Assembly (NCBI GenBank): GCA_002812745.2 | Contig: NCSJ02000213.1 | Coordinates: forward strand, 1-64,000 | Source of the DNA: Scytalidium lignicola | Taxonomy: Eukaryota > Ascomycota > Leotiomycetes | Direction: 5' to 3' | Length of the DNA: 64,000 nt | Shown: one piece after another, positions 22,909 to 34,040 of the stretch | Numbering within the stretch: position 1 is the first letter of the stretch | Layout of the letters: each line of letters starts with the position of its first letter | Notes under the pieces: generated by a model | What the model was told of the DNA's origin: nothing | The model's database searches: none | The model's input: only the letters and a program-made list of their open reading frames with translations | Position numbers and translations under genes: made by a program

Positions 22909-24021
22909 ATGTGGCTATGGAATGAAGAGAAAGAGCTTCGTGAGAGATATGTGAAATTTAGTGTCGGTGATCTCAAGCGCATTACAGCCGAGAGCATTGG
23001 CGTGAAGTCTTGTGTCCCGATGATCAAGCTGGCTAAAGGTGGGTACAACAAGGTCTTCAAGCTGGTCATGGACAATGGCGCCGTTGCTATTGCACGCATA
23101 CCGTGTCTCAATGCTGGTCCGGCATTTAAAACTACCGCATTGGAGGTTGCAACAATGGAATTTGTAAGCTGCCTTCGAATTTCAATTGAAGAAAGTGAGA
23201 ATTAATATCTTCCTCTTTTAAGGCGAGAACTGTTCTCAACATACCAATTCCTAAAATCCACGCCTGGAGTGCTGTGGCCGATAATCCCATCCAAGCAGAG
23301 TATATTGTGATGGAAGGGCCCCCCGGAACACCGCTAGCAGAGATATGGGTAGATGTGGAACTTCAGTCGAAAGATAAAGTCATCGGGGACCTGGTAACTA
23401 TTGAGAAAAAGTTACTCTCGATGTCCTTTACTTGGTTAATTCCACGGATAATGCTCTGGAAACTCTATTGATCTTGTTAGGTATGGCAACATTTTCTTTG
23501 CAAAAGATTCGTTCCCTGGGTGAAAAAGGGCAGAGGTCTCTAGTGACATTTCTATAGAACTGAAGAAGGAGGTGGAAGAGCGGTTCACAATTGGTCCGGT
23601 GGTAGAACCGAGCATCGACACCTATCGATCGCGGCCCTTGTAAGGATTCGAGAATTTGTCATTTATTATTTAACATGACGAGTTATAGGTTAATATTTGT
23701 AGGAGAAACAGCTCATGATTATCTTGAGGCCTTGGCTAATAACCAAATCAATTGGTTGGGTCAACATGCAGTTTAGCAATTGCTAAAAGATATTTTCCAA
23801 AAATCGGATGCTCAAAATTCCCTCGACACTCACATCGAACTTTACAAGAAATTCCTAGGTATCTCGACTCACATTTTCTCAGAAGATGAGAGGATGATTC
23901 GCTCCACTCTTTGGCACTTGGACATGCATGCCCCAGATTTCTTTGTGAAAGATGACTGAATTACTAGCCTCATTGATTGGCTATCTACATTGGCTAGACC
24001 TCTGTTCCTTCAATATCGTTA

Positions 24022-24055
24022 CGAACCTGCTGACATAAGTCTGTATTTTCAGGGC
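24022..24055 (+). repeat. Left TIR of the element inserted in the APH gene
   Basis: This 34 bp is the exact reverse complement of 25003-25036, flanked on the left by TTA. Confidence 0.92.
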
Positions 24056-25002
24056 TAACTATTTTAACCCCGTACTCACACAAAATTAAAACATCATAAA
24101 TTATGGATAATCCTACTACTCCACTAATGCCAGAGCATCTTCCAGGCTATGAAATACTTACAAAGTATAAAAAAGCTATTCGTCAATTGTATAAATATGC
24201 CAAAATTAGTTTATAACAATTAGCTAGATATTATTCCTTGACTACAGATACAATTAGCTGGATTTTATATTATAATTACCTTGAACGTATTAGACTTACA
24301 AAAACTAGTCAACTATGTAAATCTTTGAATGAATAAGAAGTCGGAGAAATTATCGAATATATTAGCAAATTACATGAATATTAAGTTTTCAACTATATAT
24401 AACTTTATAATAAATTGAAATTCTTTTACTTTTTTAAAACATTAAAGTATAAGTTTAAAGAAGTTAGATATTTCTGTTATATAATATGTCAAAAACCTTT
24501 CCTTATAAAAGTATAAGCTTATGTATAATAGATCTAAAATTTAGTATATATATTTTAATAGTTAAAATAGAAAAGTATTTTTTAGTTAAATAAAATAACA
24601 TTTTTAATTAAAAGTAAGAAATGCAAAGAAAAAAGTTTTACAGAAGAAAGAAGAGTAATTTTACTTTAATTGTATTTAATTTTAGATATATTAAAGTTAT
24701 ACAACNTTTTATATTATATNAAAAAAGAAATTATAATATTACCTTATTTTCTCATTCTTTTACAAGTCCTAATATAAATCTAATTAAGAAATGTTAACAT
24801 AGAATTAAGTAAGCATTGCACAGACGAAATCGACAGCTTACAAACAAAATTGAAATGCAAGCTATTATAATAAAACTATAAGAAGAAATACTATAAGAAT
24901 AAATTAATAAATTAATAGATAAGCAAAGCTATTGGGTTCATGAATTAATTAAGCGTTGTAAGTAGAGTACAACAAATTAATTAAATATCGTTGTTGTAAT
25001 GT

Positions 25003-25036
25003 GCCCTGAAAATACAGACTTATGTCAGCAGGTTCG
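25003..25036 (-). repeat. Right TIR of the element inserted in the APH gene
   Basis: This 34 bp is the exact reverse complement of 24022-24055, flanked on the right by TTA. Confidence 0.92.
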
Positions 25037-25653
25037 TTACCCCAAACTTGTAAACTACACTAGTGATGTGATGTTAAGACTTCCTAAGAACTACAAGAAC
25101 ATGGAAAATATTGAAAAGGATCGGGTCACCAACCAAGTTGAGAGATCCCTTGTGCAATATCTGTATGAGACAAAAACCAAGAAACAGAACCCATTGCTTG
25201 TTGATAGCAATGATATTCCTCAAGGGACGACAAGAAGGCAGACGATCGAATTCGCCGAAGACACTTGAGAAGAAGATATTTAACCGTTCAGACAGTACCT
25301 TATCAGACTAGAAAAACTTGTTCTATCTTGCCCTCTATCTCACAAAAAAATATAGGCATTGGGATGAGATGCGGTTTGGTGTTCCTTGCCCCATCCATTT
25401 TACCGAGGAAGATGTACAGAATCATATGCGATATGGTGAGGGATAGAATGAGCATGCAGATTTCTGGGATGGATTAGAAGGTTTTGTTGCCCATGATGGG
25501 TGGACTTCAAATGAGACATATAAAGAAGCCTTAGAGATGTTCGCTAGACTCCGGAATAAGGGACTGAAGCAAATGGCCGGTAACGAGAGGGCAGAGTTTG
25601 AGAAGCAGACCAGATGGGCTAATTGGAATGATGATGGAACTTGTGGACCTTAA

Positions 25654-26405
25654 AAGATTGCATTGCAAATGTAGACAATGAGCTGACTTAGCTCGTTATG
25701 ATAAAGATTACTTTTTCCAAAGCGATTAAAGGCTAAAATAAAACTCTTATTTTACTACTCGAAAAATTACTTGTACTAGTAGTTACTAACTTGAAATTTA
25801 ATCTTTAAGTTAGTTATTAAATTATATACAACTACATAAACTTCAAGTATAACATTTTACACTTTACTTTATTAAATTTTCAATAAAATAAAAGCCATGA
25901 TAGAACAATCATTCGGGTAATTAGTCAATAGTGAAAATGAATGAACTTCAGAACCTCTAAATTACCTTAATAGAAGCTCGCACCTTGCTCTAATAAATAT
26001 AAATTGTATGATAGCCAATTAACCTCTTTGCATAGTTACAAATATATAATCCCGTACTACTTCCTTTTGACAATTCCTTATACCCTATTAAAGTCAGCTT
26101 ATTCCACATCGTCTACCTATGTCAAAAGGTCTTCTGGCCACATTTAAACTAAGGTTTTACTACAGAAATCTATATAGCTGTGCAACAGCGATCACGTTTA
26201 ATATAGATTCGCAATTAAGATATCTGCAGATGCGCTTGAAATATTGACGGCCAAGATGATGACAGTTGCAAAGCGAAAAGATATTTATATAGGTACTGAG
26301 CATGTTACAACTATAAGCAACACTTTCAGCCTAACTTTAAGTACAGTTAAATTAAGCCGTTTTACTTTATGTTCGCTCATAGCTGGAGAAATGTCAGATA
26401 TCTTA
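25654..26405. other. AT-rich spacer, no supported gene
   Basis: AT-rich sequence lies between the APH pseudogene and the NTF2-like gene. A short + strand frame at 26244-26435 shows no recognisable family. Confidence 0.4.
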
Positions 26406-26873
26406 TCACAGCAATCTCTTTTTATCTTCATCTGATGGCCATCTGCCTGTATCTGTCATGCCCACTATCTTCCATCCTTCGACCGGGTCCTTCGCCAGCG
26501 TAAAGCAATTCGTCCCCACATGAGTTAACTGTCCGTTGTTCTTGAACCAGTATGGAGTCCAAACCATGGCGATATCGTGATCCACAAGGACTACGATCTC
26601 CCTACCGTCGTCTCCATCGTCAATCCCCTCTTCGTAGTCATTTCCGCTGTCCCAGTCTATCCGATTTGGGAAAGACTCCTTATTGTCCTCATAGCTGATA
26701 ACTGGTGAGGGAATTGAAGGGTCAAGAGAGGGCCGAGCGTGGCAAGCTTGACCCCCGGGGGCAAGTGTTGAGATGAACTGGGCTCTGCCATCTGGGCCCA
26801 TTATTCGTAAGGTATTCAGAAGCTTCTTGCATAGTGCCAACACAATTTCGCCGTCATGGGATAGAGGAACCAT
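26406..26873 (-). CDS. NTF2-like/SnoaL-type small protein
   Basis: This is a single exon of 155 aa with an ATG at 26873. The central acidic segment (DWDSGNDYEEGIDDGDDG) precedes strands reading REIVVLVDHDIAMVWTPYWF and HVGTNCFTLAKDPVEGWKIV, typical of the NTF2-like fold (xxVWTPYxFxxxGxxxHxGxxxFxLxKxxxGWKI). Proteins of this type in fungi are small cone-shaped dimers, some of them enzymes (SnoaL-type cyclases or dehydratases) and many of unknown role. Catalytic residues cannot be assigned. The C-terminal DTGRWPSDEDKKRLL is family-like. There is no signal peptide. Confidence 0.78.
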   Translation of the reverse strand: MVPLSHDGEIVLALCKKLLNTLRIMGPDGRAQFISTLAPGGQACHARPSLDPSIPSPVISYEDNKESFPNRIDWDSGNDYEEGIDDGDDGREIVVLVDHDIAMVWTPYWFKNNGQLTHVGTNCFTLAKDPVEGWKIVGMTDTGRWPSDEDKKRLL

Positions 26874-27503
26874 TTTTAATTTGTCTTGGTGATAACTAGT
26901 GAGATAAAGTGCTAGAAAAAGGTAGTAGGAACGGCGATATGTGATCTAGTATTTGTATTGGCTATCTCCTCGACGTCGGTTTATCATCGGCCCTTTAGCT
27001 AATAAACACGTAAGTTTTGCTGCCTTGCTGTAACAGTTTGTCCGGTTTTCCCTCTACTATTGCGCTTGGCTTATTCTCTTAAAACTCTAATATCATGCCG
27101 TTTAATTCGTCCACAAGCCGGATTTGTGTGGAAATGGTAAAAGTCTGACTAATCTAGGCCGATCAGAGTTTGTAAACATGCTGTAATCCTTCTTAACTCT
27201 TTCTCTTAGCTTTGGAGCTGTAGGGTAAGCTTACATTATTGCACCACCACAATTGAACTATAATACTTGTATGGCTGGCTTCGTTTTCCCCCGTGAAGAC
27301 AAACAACTGACTATTTTAGAATAAGCTTGGGATTAGTATTCCTAAGTATCGTAACTATATTTACTACTGAACATACACAAAGTCCCTAAAGCTAGGATTA
27401 TAATAAGTTCGGCTCATAGTAGGAAGTTACTTTTTTTTTTGCCATCATACTTCTAATTTATAAGCATTTGTAAAGACTCCTTAGGCTACAGTACATAAGG
27501 GGG
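26874..27503. other. Intergenic region, no supported gene
   Basis: This is the upstream region of the NTF2-like gene, followed by sequence bordering the Copia-type LTR. A T10 run lies near 27431. Nothing else was recognised. Confidence 0.35.
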
Positions 27504-27770
27504 TGTCAACAAGTACTGGGCCACCCCATGCAAGCGAGCGAATTCTACCATCCAAAAATGGCAATTTTATTGTCGGTTCACCTGTAGCACGAAGTACGGT
27601 ACGCAATTATACGTAATATACTCGTTGTGCTATTCCATGGTTGTTGTTCGAAAAGGGGGTGGGAGTGGTGCGAAGCTGTAAGAGCTTCGCTCGCTCCCAC
27701 TACCTAATCAGGACTAGTCTACATGGCACGTGAGTATCACGTGCACGTAACCAATATATTACTCTCAACA
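27504..27770 (-). repeat. Putative LTR of a Copia-type retrotransposon
   Basis: Read on the minus strand, this 267 bp begins TGTTGAGAGTAATAT and ends TGTTGACA, with TG...CA borders. It lies directly downstream of the decayed Copia RNase H end, the expected place of a 3' LTR. A CACGTG-containing palindrome is inside. No second copy is visible in the window to prove the borders. Confidence 0.6.
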
Positions 27771-27859
27771 CTGGAATTACTCTAAAAATGGCCGTATGTT
27801 GTAGCTCCCAAAACGTTTAAATCCGTAGAGTTTTCCTAATCGCATGCTAATTGCCTAAT

Positions 27860-28310
27860 TGGGAATAGCTCTAAATCCCTCCTCCGTACGATTCTCCGTT
27901 CCGCCACCTACACTGTCATGTTCTACTCATTTTACCACTTCCAATTGCACTTTATTCGTATCCAACAGCTGTTTCAGAGCGCTAGATGGCTTTCCTTTGG
28001 TCATGGAATCAGCTGGATTTGTAGTTCCTTTAATCCATCGTACCTTAGCAATCTAGCGTTGTTCGTATGCTTGACGGAGGCACATCACGTCAATCATAAG
28101 CTGCTTTTCCTGTGTGGTTCCTAACTTGACAAGGTAATCGTATAATGACCTTGAATTTGTACATATGACCAGTAGGAGGTTGATTTCGAGGATTCCTTTG
28201 ATAGTTGACTTGATCACAGCCCTCATATCGAATCCATAAGTTATTCCATACAGTTTTGAGGCCAAAATACTATATGTAACCCTTTTGCACTTGATTGACG
28301 TTTAGTATAA
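27860..28310 (-). pseudogene. Ty1/Copia retrotransposon RNase H end
   Basis: The minus strand reads KRVTYSILASKLYGITYGFD, then RSLYDYLVKLGTTQEKQLMI, then DVMCLRQAYEQR, a TAG stop, and IAKVRWIKGTTNPADSMTKG. This is the RNase H domain and C-terminal tail of fungal Copia Pol proteins (SLYDCLVKLGTTxEKRLMxDIMxLRQSYERREI...NPADxMTK). The stop and other changes indicate decay. The 5' continuation (higher coordinates) runs into an AT-rich RIP tract where no frame can be followed. Confidence 0.88.
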
Positions 28311-30323
28311 CATATTTACATTTCTCTTATAGTTTGCAAGTATTATAATATAACTAATTTATAATAATAAGTCTTTGTTATTCGTAAATAAGGTGTTTGT
28401 AAAGATCAATAGTTGTAACATCTCCTTATTAAGCTTGACAAATTGTATTCTCTTAACAGCATTCTGGATTTGTTATTATAAGTGTTTATTTAATGATTTT
28501 ATGTCTTCTTAACTGGAATTGATAGCTTAGGCAACTATTGATAAGTTATATAACACTTCTAGTTGGCAAACTGAAGTTATATATACTCCTTAAGTATATT
28601 GTATGATATATTACTCCTTGGTAATAAGGTTTTAGTGTATAATTCCTTATGAGCTTGTTATAATAGTTGATTTCCTGATTACAAGTTGTAAATTAATATA
28701 TTAATACTCTTGAATAAGTGAAATTTTAATATTATTTAATTGTATAATACCTTTATTAAACTTGATTCCTTTGTTAATAGTTAATGTTTTATGTTCTTTT
28801 GTTAAGAAATTAGCCTTTTTCAATTATTCTTGCTCAAGTTTAGTAAATTAAGTATTTTTGATAAATAAGGTATTGTTAGTTTAAAGCCTTATAACATTAA
28901 AAGGTTTAGTATTGTACAACAAGCAAAGATTATATGTTAATAGTTTTATAACAAGTATTTTGACATAGTAAGAGTAATAAGTTTAAAACTAGTAATTTTT
29001 AACTTTAAAGACTTTGTAAAGTAGTTTTACAACTTGTAGAGTTGAACTTTTATAAAGACTAAGTTACTTTGTAAGCTTTGAAGGTAATTGTATATAGAAA
29101 TCCTGATTTAACAAGGTAGTAAACTATATATACACTTGTGAAATGTTCTATAAGTATAAGCTTATATCTTTGTACTTTATAATAGTAATACAAAGAATAA
29201 TACATTGGCTAATATGTTGAATAATAAGTGATTAAGTTAAAACAAGCTTCTTCTTATCATCTTTGTAAGCTTATATTATAAGGTATAACTTTTTGAAAAC
29301 TTTTTCAGTTCTCTTGTTTTTGATTTTGTCCATAAACCTAGTATTGAATATATATATATTGTTAAGCATATCTTAAGGGTTTACAATTTTGAAAATGCTC
29401 TTTTCAAGTAATCTTAATATTTTAACTTAACATAAGGCTGTAAATTGAGGCTTTGATTCCTTGTCTTGTAAGAAAGCAATGATTTCAGGGTATTTGCAAG
29501 GTCTTTTACATCTTCACTTTATAAGTAGTATTAGTAGTAGAGTAACAGTTATAGTCAACTTGTTAAACTCCTCTTAATGTTCTTCAACAGTTGTAGTTCT
29601 TAACTTTAGCTCTAATAACTTAATTTTATTGATTCCTTCTATAAGTGTAAAGTATAGTTTTATAACCATTAACTTGAATAGTATATTCTTATATAGTAAT
29701 GTTAATATATATATTTCTCTGTTTATACTTACAAGTTTGTATAATCCTTCTTAGCTTTTGTTCTAACTTATATTTCTTGTTCTTCACATGAGAATATCTG
29801 AATTCAGTAATAAGTTATGAATAATGCTTATATCAAGGCTATTATACATGTTGATTATATCTTGTACTTATTATTTTACCTTGATTTTGCTGATTTCCTT
29901 TATAACCTTCTTGATCATTATAACTCTTTAACTTACAGTTAAGGCTAAGATGTTAAGTTTTGACATATATAAGTAAACATTGTAAATTAGTAATATAAAG
30001 ATAAGTTTGTTAAGTCTTATTGAATTGTTAATAGCCTTGAATATTATTTATAAAGTTATATTTTTGTTAAGATTATAGATTTCAATTATAATTANNTAAT
30101 AATAATCTATTAGTTCTATTATAGTCAAGATTATTATAATTTTAATTTAATGTTAATTTTGTTAATGACTAAAATGTTTACTAATTATCCTTAGACTTCT
30201 AAATAACTCTTGAACCTTTTATTAATTATTATTAAAGTAATAATCTATTTATTATTACTTAAGTATTCAAATCTTGTTATATAATTATAAATTACTTTAA
30301 TAAACTATATATCCTTTACTTGA
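28311..30323. other. RIP-degraded AT-rich tract
   Basis: About 2 kb of extremely AT-rich sequence is saturated with stops on both strands, with N bases near 30095. It lies between the Copia relic (minus) and the Gypsy LTR (plus), and is plausibly the decayed remainder of one or both elements. No gene is supported. Confidence 0.55.
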
Positions 30324-30677
30324 TGTTATGGGTTTTACCACAACATGCTAATTGGTGTAAGCCTAAGGCTTGGTACAGATATGATATACAAAGAGAACTT
30401 AACAATTAGACAGTCACATGATAAGGACTTGAGACTTGGGGGGTCCAGGGTCCGTCAGCATAAGACCCAGGGACCTAAGAGTCCAGAGGTCCAACTGTAT
30501 TTCGTTATTTATATAAGTATACTGTAAGAACATAAGAGTAGACTCCTTGTGTTTAACCTAAATACATTACTGTATCTTACCTTTGACTTAGTTGCCTGTG
30601 TTACATGTTTTTGCTATCCTTGAACATCTATTATACCCTTGGCTATCTAGTGACCTGAATAGTGTAGTTTTGTAACA
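30324..30677 (+). repeat. Putative 5' LTR of a Gypsy-type retrotransposon
   Basis: The 354 bp start TGTTATGGG and end TTTTGTAACA (short inverted ends with TG...CA). They contain a GC-richer block (GGGGGGTCCAGGGTCCGTCA) and a TATATAAG box near 30511, and lie just upstream of the gag-like frame. No matching 3' LTR was found in the window. Confidence 0.6.
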
Positions 30678-30719
30678 TTTTGAACATCCTCTATCTTGAT
30701 GAATTAGGATTTGGAAATA

Positions 30720-33515
30720 GACATACCAGAAGATAACAACAATGAATAATAACTTAAAGAAGGTTTTGAAGAAGGCTTTAAAGAAGAATTTGAGGAGGGA
30801 TCTGAGGAAATATCTAAGGAAAGTTTAGAAGATAATTCTGAAGAAGATTAAGGTAAGAACCAGACTATCAAGAAAACTAACATTTAAGAAGGAGTATTAA
30901 AAGAAGTTGTTATACTATTGAAGTAACTTATTAGGTTAACAGAAGGATTAACTGTTAAAGAATTATCAAGAGTTATAAGAAAGAAATTAATACTTTTATT
31001 ACCTAAACCTGAACTTAAACTTACTCTAAGAGTTTCAAGTCTAGACCCTGATCTAGACTTTGAACTAGAATACAACATTGAACAAATCTTAATAGTAATA
31101 TTTAAAGAAGTTAAAATTACTAGATTAAACCTGTTTTATAAGGATAAAAAGAAGTTAAAAGTATATCTTGCTTAAACAAGAACTTATTTAGTATTAAATA
31201 ATTACTTATTACTTAAAGACATGTATAAGGTTTTATAAGTGTTAACATACTTAAGAGAAGTAGCTAAAACTTGGTTTTAACCTTTTAAGGACAAATGGTT
31301 TATGACAAACAAGGAAACAATAAAACAAGTAGTAATCAATATTATTATAAGTTAAGTTAATTACACAGGAGAACTCAAATGCTTATATGGAGATGTTGAC
31401 AAGAAAAGGAATGTTAAGAGACAATTAACTTACCTTAAGCAAACTAAAAGCCTTAGTGAATATATAATACTTTATCATTAATATACAGTATTAGTCAACT
31501 AAGAAGAGGAAGTATATATATACCAGTATAAGATTAAGCTAAAGGACTTTATCAAAGAAGAATTATATCAAAAGCTTATAATTATTATATTTAACACTCT
31601 TGTTGACTTATCTATTAAAATCAAGAATGAATAATATAAGATAAGCTTAGACAAGAAAAGAGGATCTTACTTCAACAGAAGAAAGACCAACAAAAAGAAG
31701 GATTATAATGACCTTATGGAGTTAGATACTATAAAGAAAGGAAAAACCTTTAAAGGAAAGGGAAAGAAGTATTATAAAGGAAAGAATAAAAAGAGGAATT
31801 CCTTTAAGATCTCTTTTGAAGAACTTGACAAAAGAAGAAAAAATAAGTTATGTTTTAAATGCAGACTTTCTAGATATATAATAAATACTTATAAGAAGGA
31901 TAATAAGTCAAGTACTATAATTAAAGTTAGAGTAATGCAAATCCTGAGGATTATGGACATTTTGTCAGGATCATCAGAAGAAGAAAGCTTAAGTAAAGAA
32001 GGAAACCTCTTAAAAGAAGGAGATCACCAAGATTTAGTAATTGTATTATATTATGTCATTAAGACTGATGTGGACAAGATAGTAATAACAAGAATCCTTA
32101 AAACAAATTCTGTACTTATAATAAGAACTTAATATAAGAGATACTCTTAAGATAACAACTAAATCAAAGATTAAAGTAGATGAAGATTAATTTTAAGAGT
32201 TAATAGAATTTGGATGATTATGCTGTTAGACTTCAAAGTTATATTAACAGAATAATATCTTNTTTTTNNNGAATTATTANTCTTNAAATATTATNTTATA
32301 ATTNNNATGNAAGGANTAAGAGGATANNAGATCTTNGACAGAAGCTAGCTTTTCNAAANTGTATAATAAGAAGAANTAACTATNAAGGNATANGAACTTN
32401 ATCTTGNAGATCTTACTCTAGTNTATAAGATTAACCTNTAGAGNATTNTNATAAAGAAAGGAATATGTAANTTCNTNTTNTNANTAGANAGAACTTAGAT
32501 TTAAGANNANTTTGACTAAATGCTNAANGATANTTANATNNTAATANAGGAANGATTAAGCTATNTTNTNTAANGATAATANAACTTATAANGAGGAGGC
32601 TATCTAATGATAACTTTCTGACAAGATCAAGTAAAAGTAGAAACATAATATAAAGAAATCTAAGGTTTAAGNAAATCANTANAANAATTATCTNAAGNTN
32701 AGTAGTATTATACTTAATAAGAATAAAGAGAACTAGTTAAGATTGTTGTTGAACTAGTTAACTAAAATGTAAAAGTATTATTTATAATTAATAAACTAGA
32801 GGAAGACTCATTACCTTTAGAAGTATTTATTATGTTATTAGGAGAGAACAAATTAATATAGAAAATTGATTAACAATTTAACTAAGAAGTAATAATATAC
32901 TCTTTAAATATTATTAAAAGAATTTCTGAGGAAAGTGATATCTTTATTACTGAAATAAAAGAGTACTTTAAAAATGAAATAGTAGAATAAGTACAAGATG
33001 TATATATATTCATAAACAACAAGAGTTTAGATAGACTAAGGCTAAGAAATCTTAATGAAAGATAAATAACATTATTTGAAGAACTTCAAGAAAATGCTAA
33101 AGATTTAGAAATTAAAGATGATATATCAATTGATAATGTTAAAAATGTTAATCTATACTTTATGAATAGTAAAAGTTTATTATATATAAATATAAAACTA
33201 TATGGAAAACTAATAAGAGCCTTGATTAATTTAAGAGTTAAAAGGAACTTTATTAATAAACAAGTTATAAAGTAATTAAGATTTAGCATAAAAGTTAAAA
33301 ACAATAGTTACTTAATATTGTTAACAAATAATACTAAGGTTCAGAAGTATATTGATGTTCAAACTTAGAACTTAAATATAAAGTATAATGAAAGTTATTA
33401 AGAAAGGATATTTTTTGATGTTATAAAGTTAAGAACATATCAGGTTATCTTAGGAATTGAATGGATAAGGAAGTATAATCTGATAATTGATTNNAAGAAT
33501 AAGTATAATTACTTT
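30720..33515 (+). pseudogene. Ty3/Gypsy gag-protease relic, strongly RIP-mutated
   Basis: The + strand carries a gag-like charged region, then a basic linker and a decayed CCHC zinc knuckle (KLCFKCRLSRYIINTYKK at about 31847-31900; the canonical Gly, His and third Cys are altered). Further on it shows an aspartic-protease-like stretch (LYGKLIRALINLRVKRNFIN, about 33198-33260) and YQVILGIEWIRKYNLIID, which match retropepsin-type gag-pro segments. Nearly all Gln/Arg/Trp codons have become stops, and an N-dense patch (32260-32700) hides part of it. Reverse transcriptase and integrase are absent, so the element is truncated at about 33500. Confidence 0.8.
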
Positions 33516-33529
33516 CTTAGAAAAAATTG

Positions 33530-33671
33530 CTTGGAGAAAGTTTTTTCAGAATACGAAGAGACCAAGGTCAATCAATTGGAGCAAATGATAGGAGAGATCG
33601 ACCCGGCCGAGGGTCTGAGGAAGGAGGTATTTGAAGCTTATCTAAGGAAAATTTACAAACGAAGCAAGTAA
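33530..33671 (+). other. Isolated coding relic (C-terminal tail of an unknown protein)
   Basis: Immediately after the retroelement break the composition normalises and a + strand frame reads SEYEETKVNQLEQMIGEIDP then LRKEVFEAYLRKIYKRSK and a stop. It looks like a charged helical protein end. The source is unknown; it may be a gene truncated by the retroelement. Confidence 0.35.
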
Positions 33672-34040
33672 GAGGAATCTTATTGAAAAAAATCCGTTAT
33701 ATTGTCAAAAGTAGCAGCTCTGTCTCCTAGTTTACCTTCTTATGCTGTACCTGGCAGCTCGAAATGCCCCCATCCTAGCAGGAATTTGTTTACGCTTGCA
33801 ATCGGACAAGTATAGTGACCCGCTTCCCTTCAAGTATCTGTTCTGTCGTTGATCACTGTTGCTGCGAGAACGCAATCGATTACGTTCCAGCACAGCTCTC
33901 TATCTGCCTGTGATTGATGAGTAGCAAAACGCTTAGGTGTACATATAGCTACCGTGACTGCTAGGGGGATAACTAAAATTGACATACATACAATGCCCTG
34001 CGAGAAGTGCGTCTTTGTAATAATCGATACTACTACTGTG
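33672..34040. other. Spacer downstream of the FAD monooxygenase gene
   Basis: This is non-coding sequence 3' of the minus-strand monooxygenase. Open frames here are out of register with that gene and have no family features. Confidence 0.4.

Larger units (their letters stand above)
24022..25036. mobile_element. Degenerate DNA transposon with 34 bp TIRs and TTA target duplication (PIF/Harbinger-like)
   Basis: Perfect 34 bp inverted repeats begin CGAACCTGCTGACATAAG and are flanked by TTA on both sides (24019-24021 and 25037-25039). Removing the element and one TTA restores the uninterrupted APH reading frame (LFLQYR then YPKLVNY), which proves a clean insertion. A 3 bp TWA duplication is characteristic of PIF/Harbinger-type elements. 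The interior is strongly AT-rich and RIP-like. One + strand stretch (about 24102-24385) reads as a decayed helix-turn-helix-like frame, and no DDE transposase is visible, so the copy is non-autonomous. Confidence 0.85.
22909..25653 (+). pseudogene. APH-family (aminoglycoside phosphotransferase-like) kinase pseudogene, split by a transposon
   Basis: The order of motifs is that of fungal APH-domain proteins: LAKGGYNKVFKLVMDNG (nucleotide-binding loop, 23031-23081), IVMEGPPGTPLAEIW, then YGNIFFAKDSFPG after an intron. STLWHLDMHAPDFFV (the Brenner-type HxDxHxxN region, with Asp in place of the usual Asn) and LIDWLSTLARPLFLQYRY follow. A 1,015 bp insertion (24022-25036) interrupts the gene; coding resumes as YPKLVNYTSDVMLRLPKNY, VERSLVQYLYETKTKKQNPL, VPCPIHFTEEDVQ and GLEGFVAHDGWTSNETY, ending at the TAA at 25651. 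Frame slips (near 23545, 25280) and stops (23776, 23957, 25267, 25448) disable it. Several stops replace codons compatible with RIP (TGG to TGA). Confidence 0.88.
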
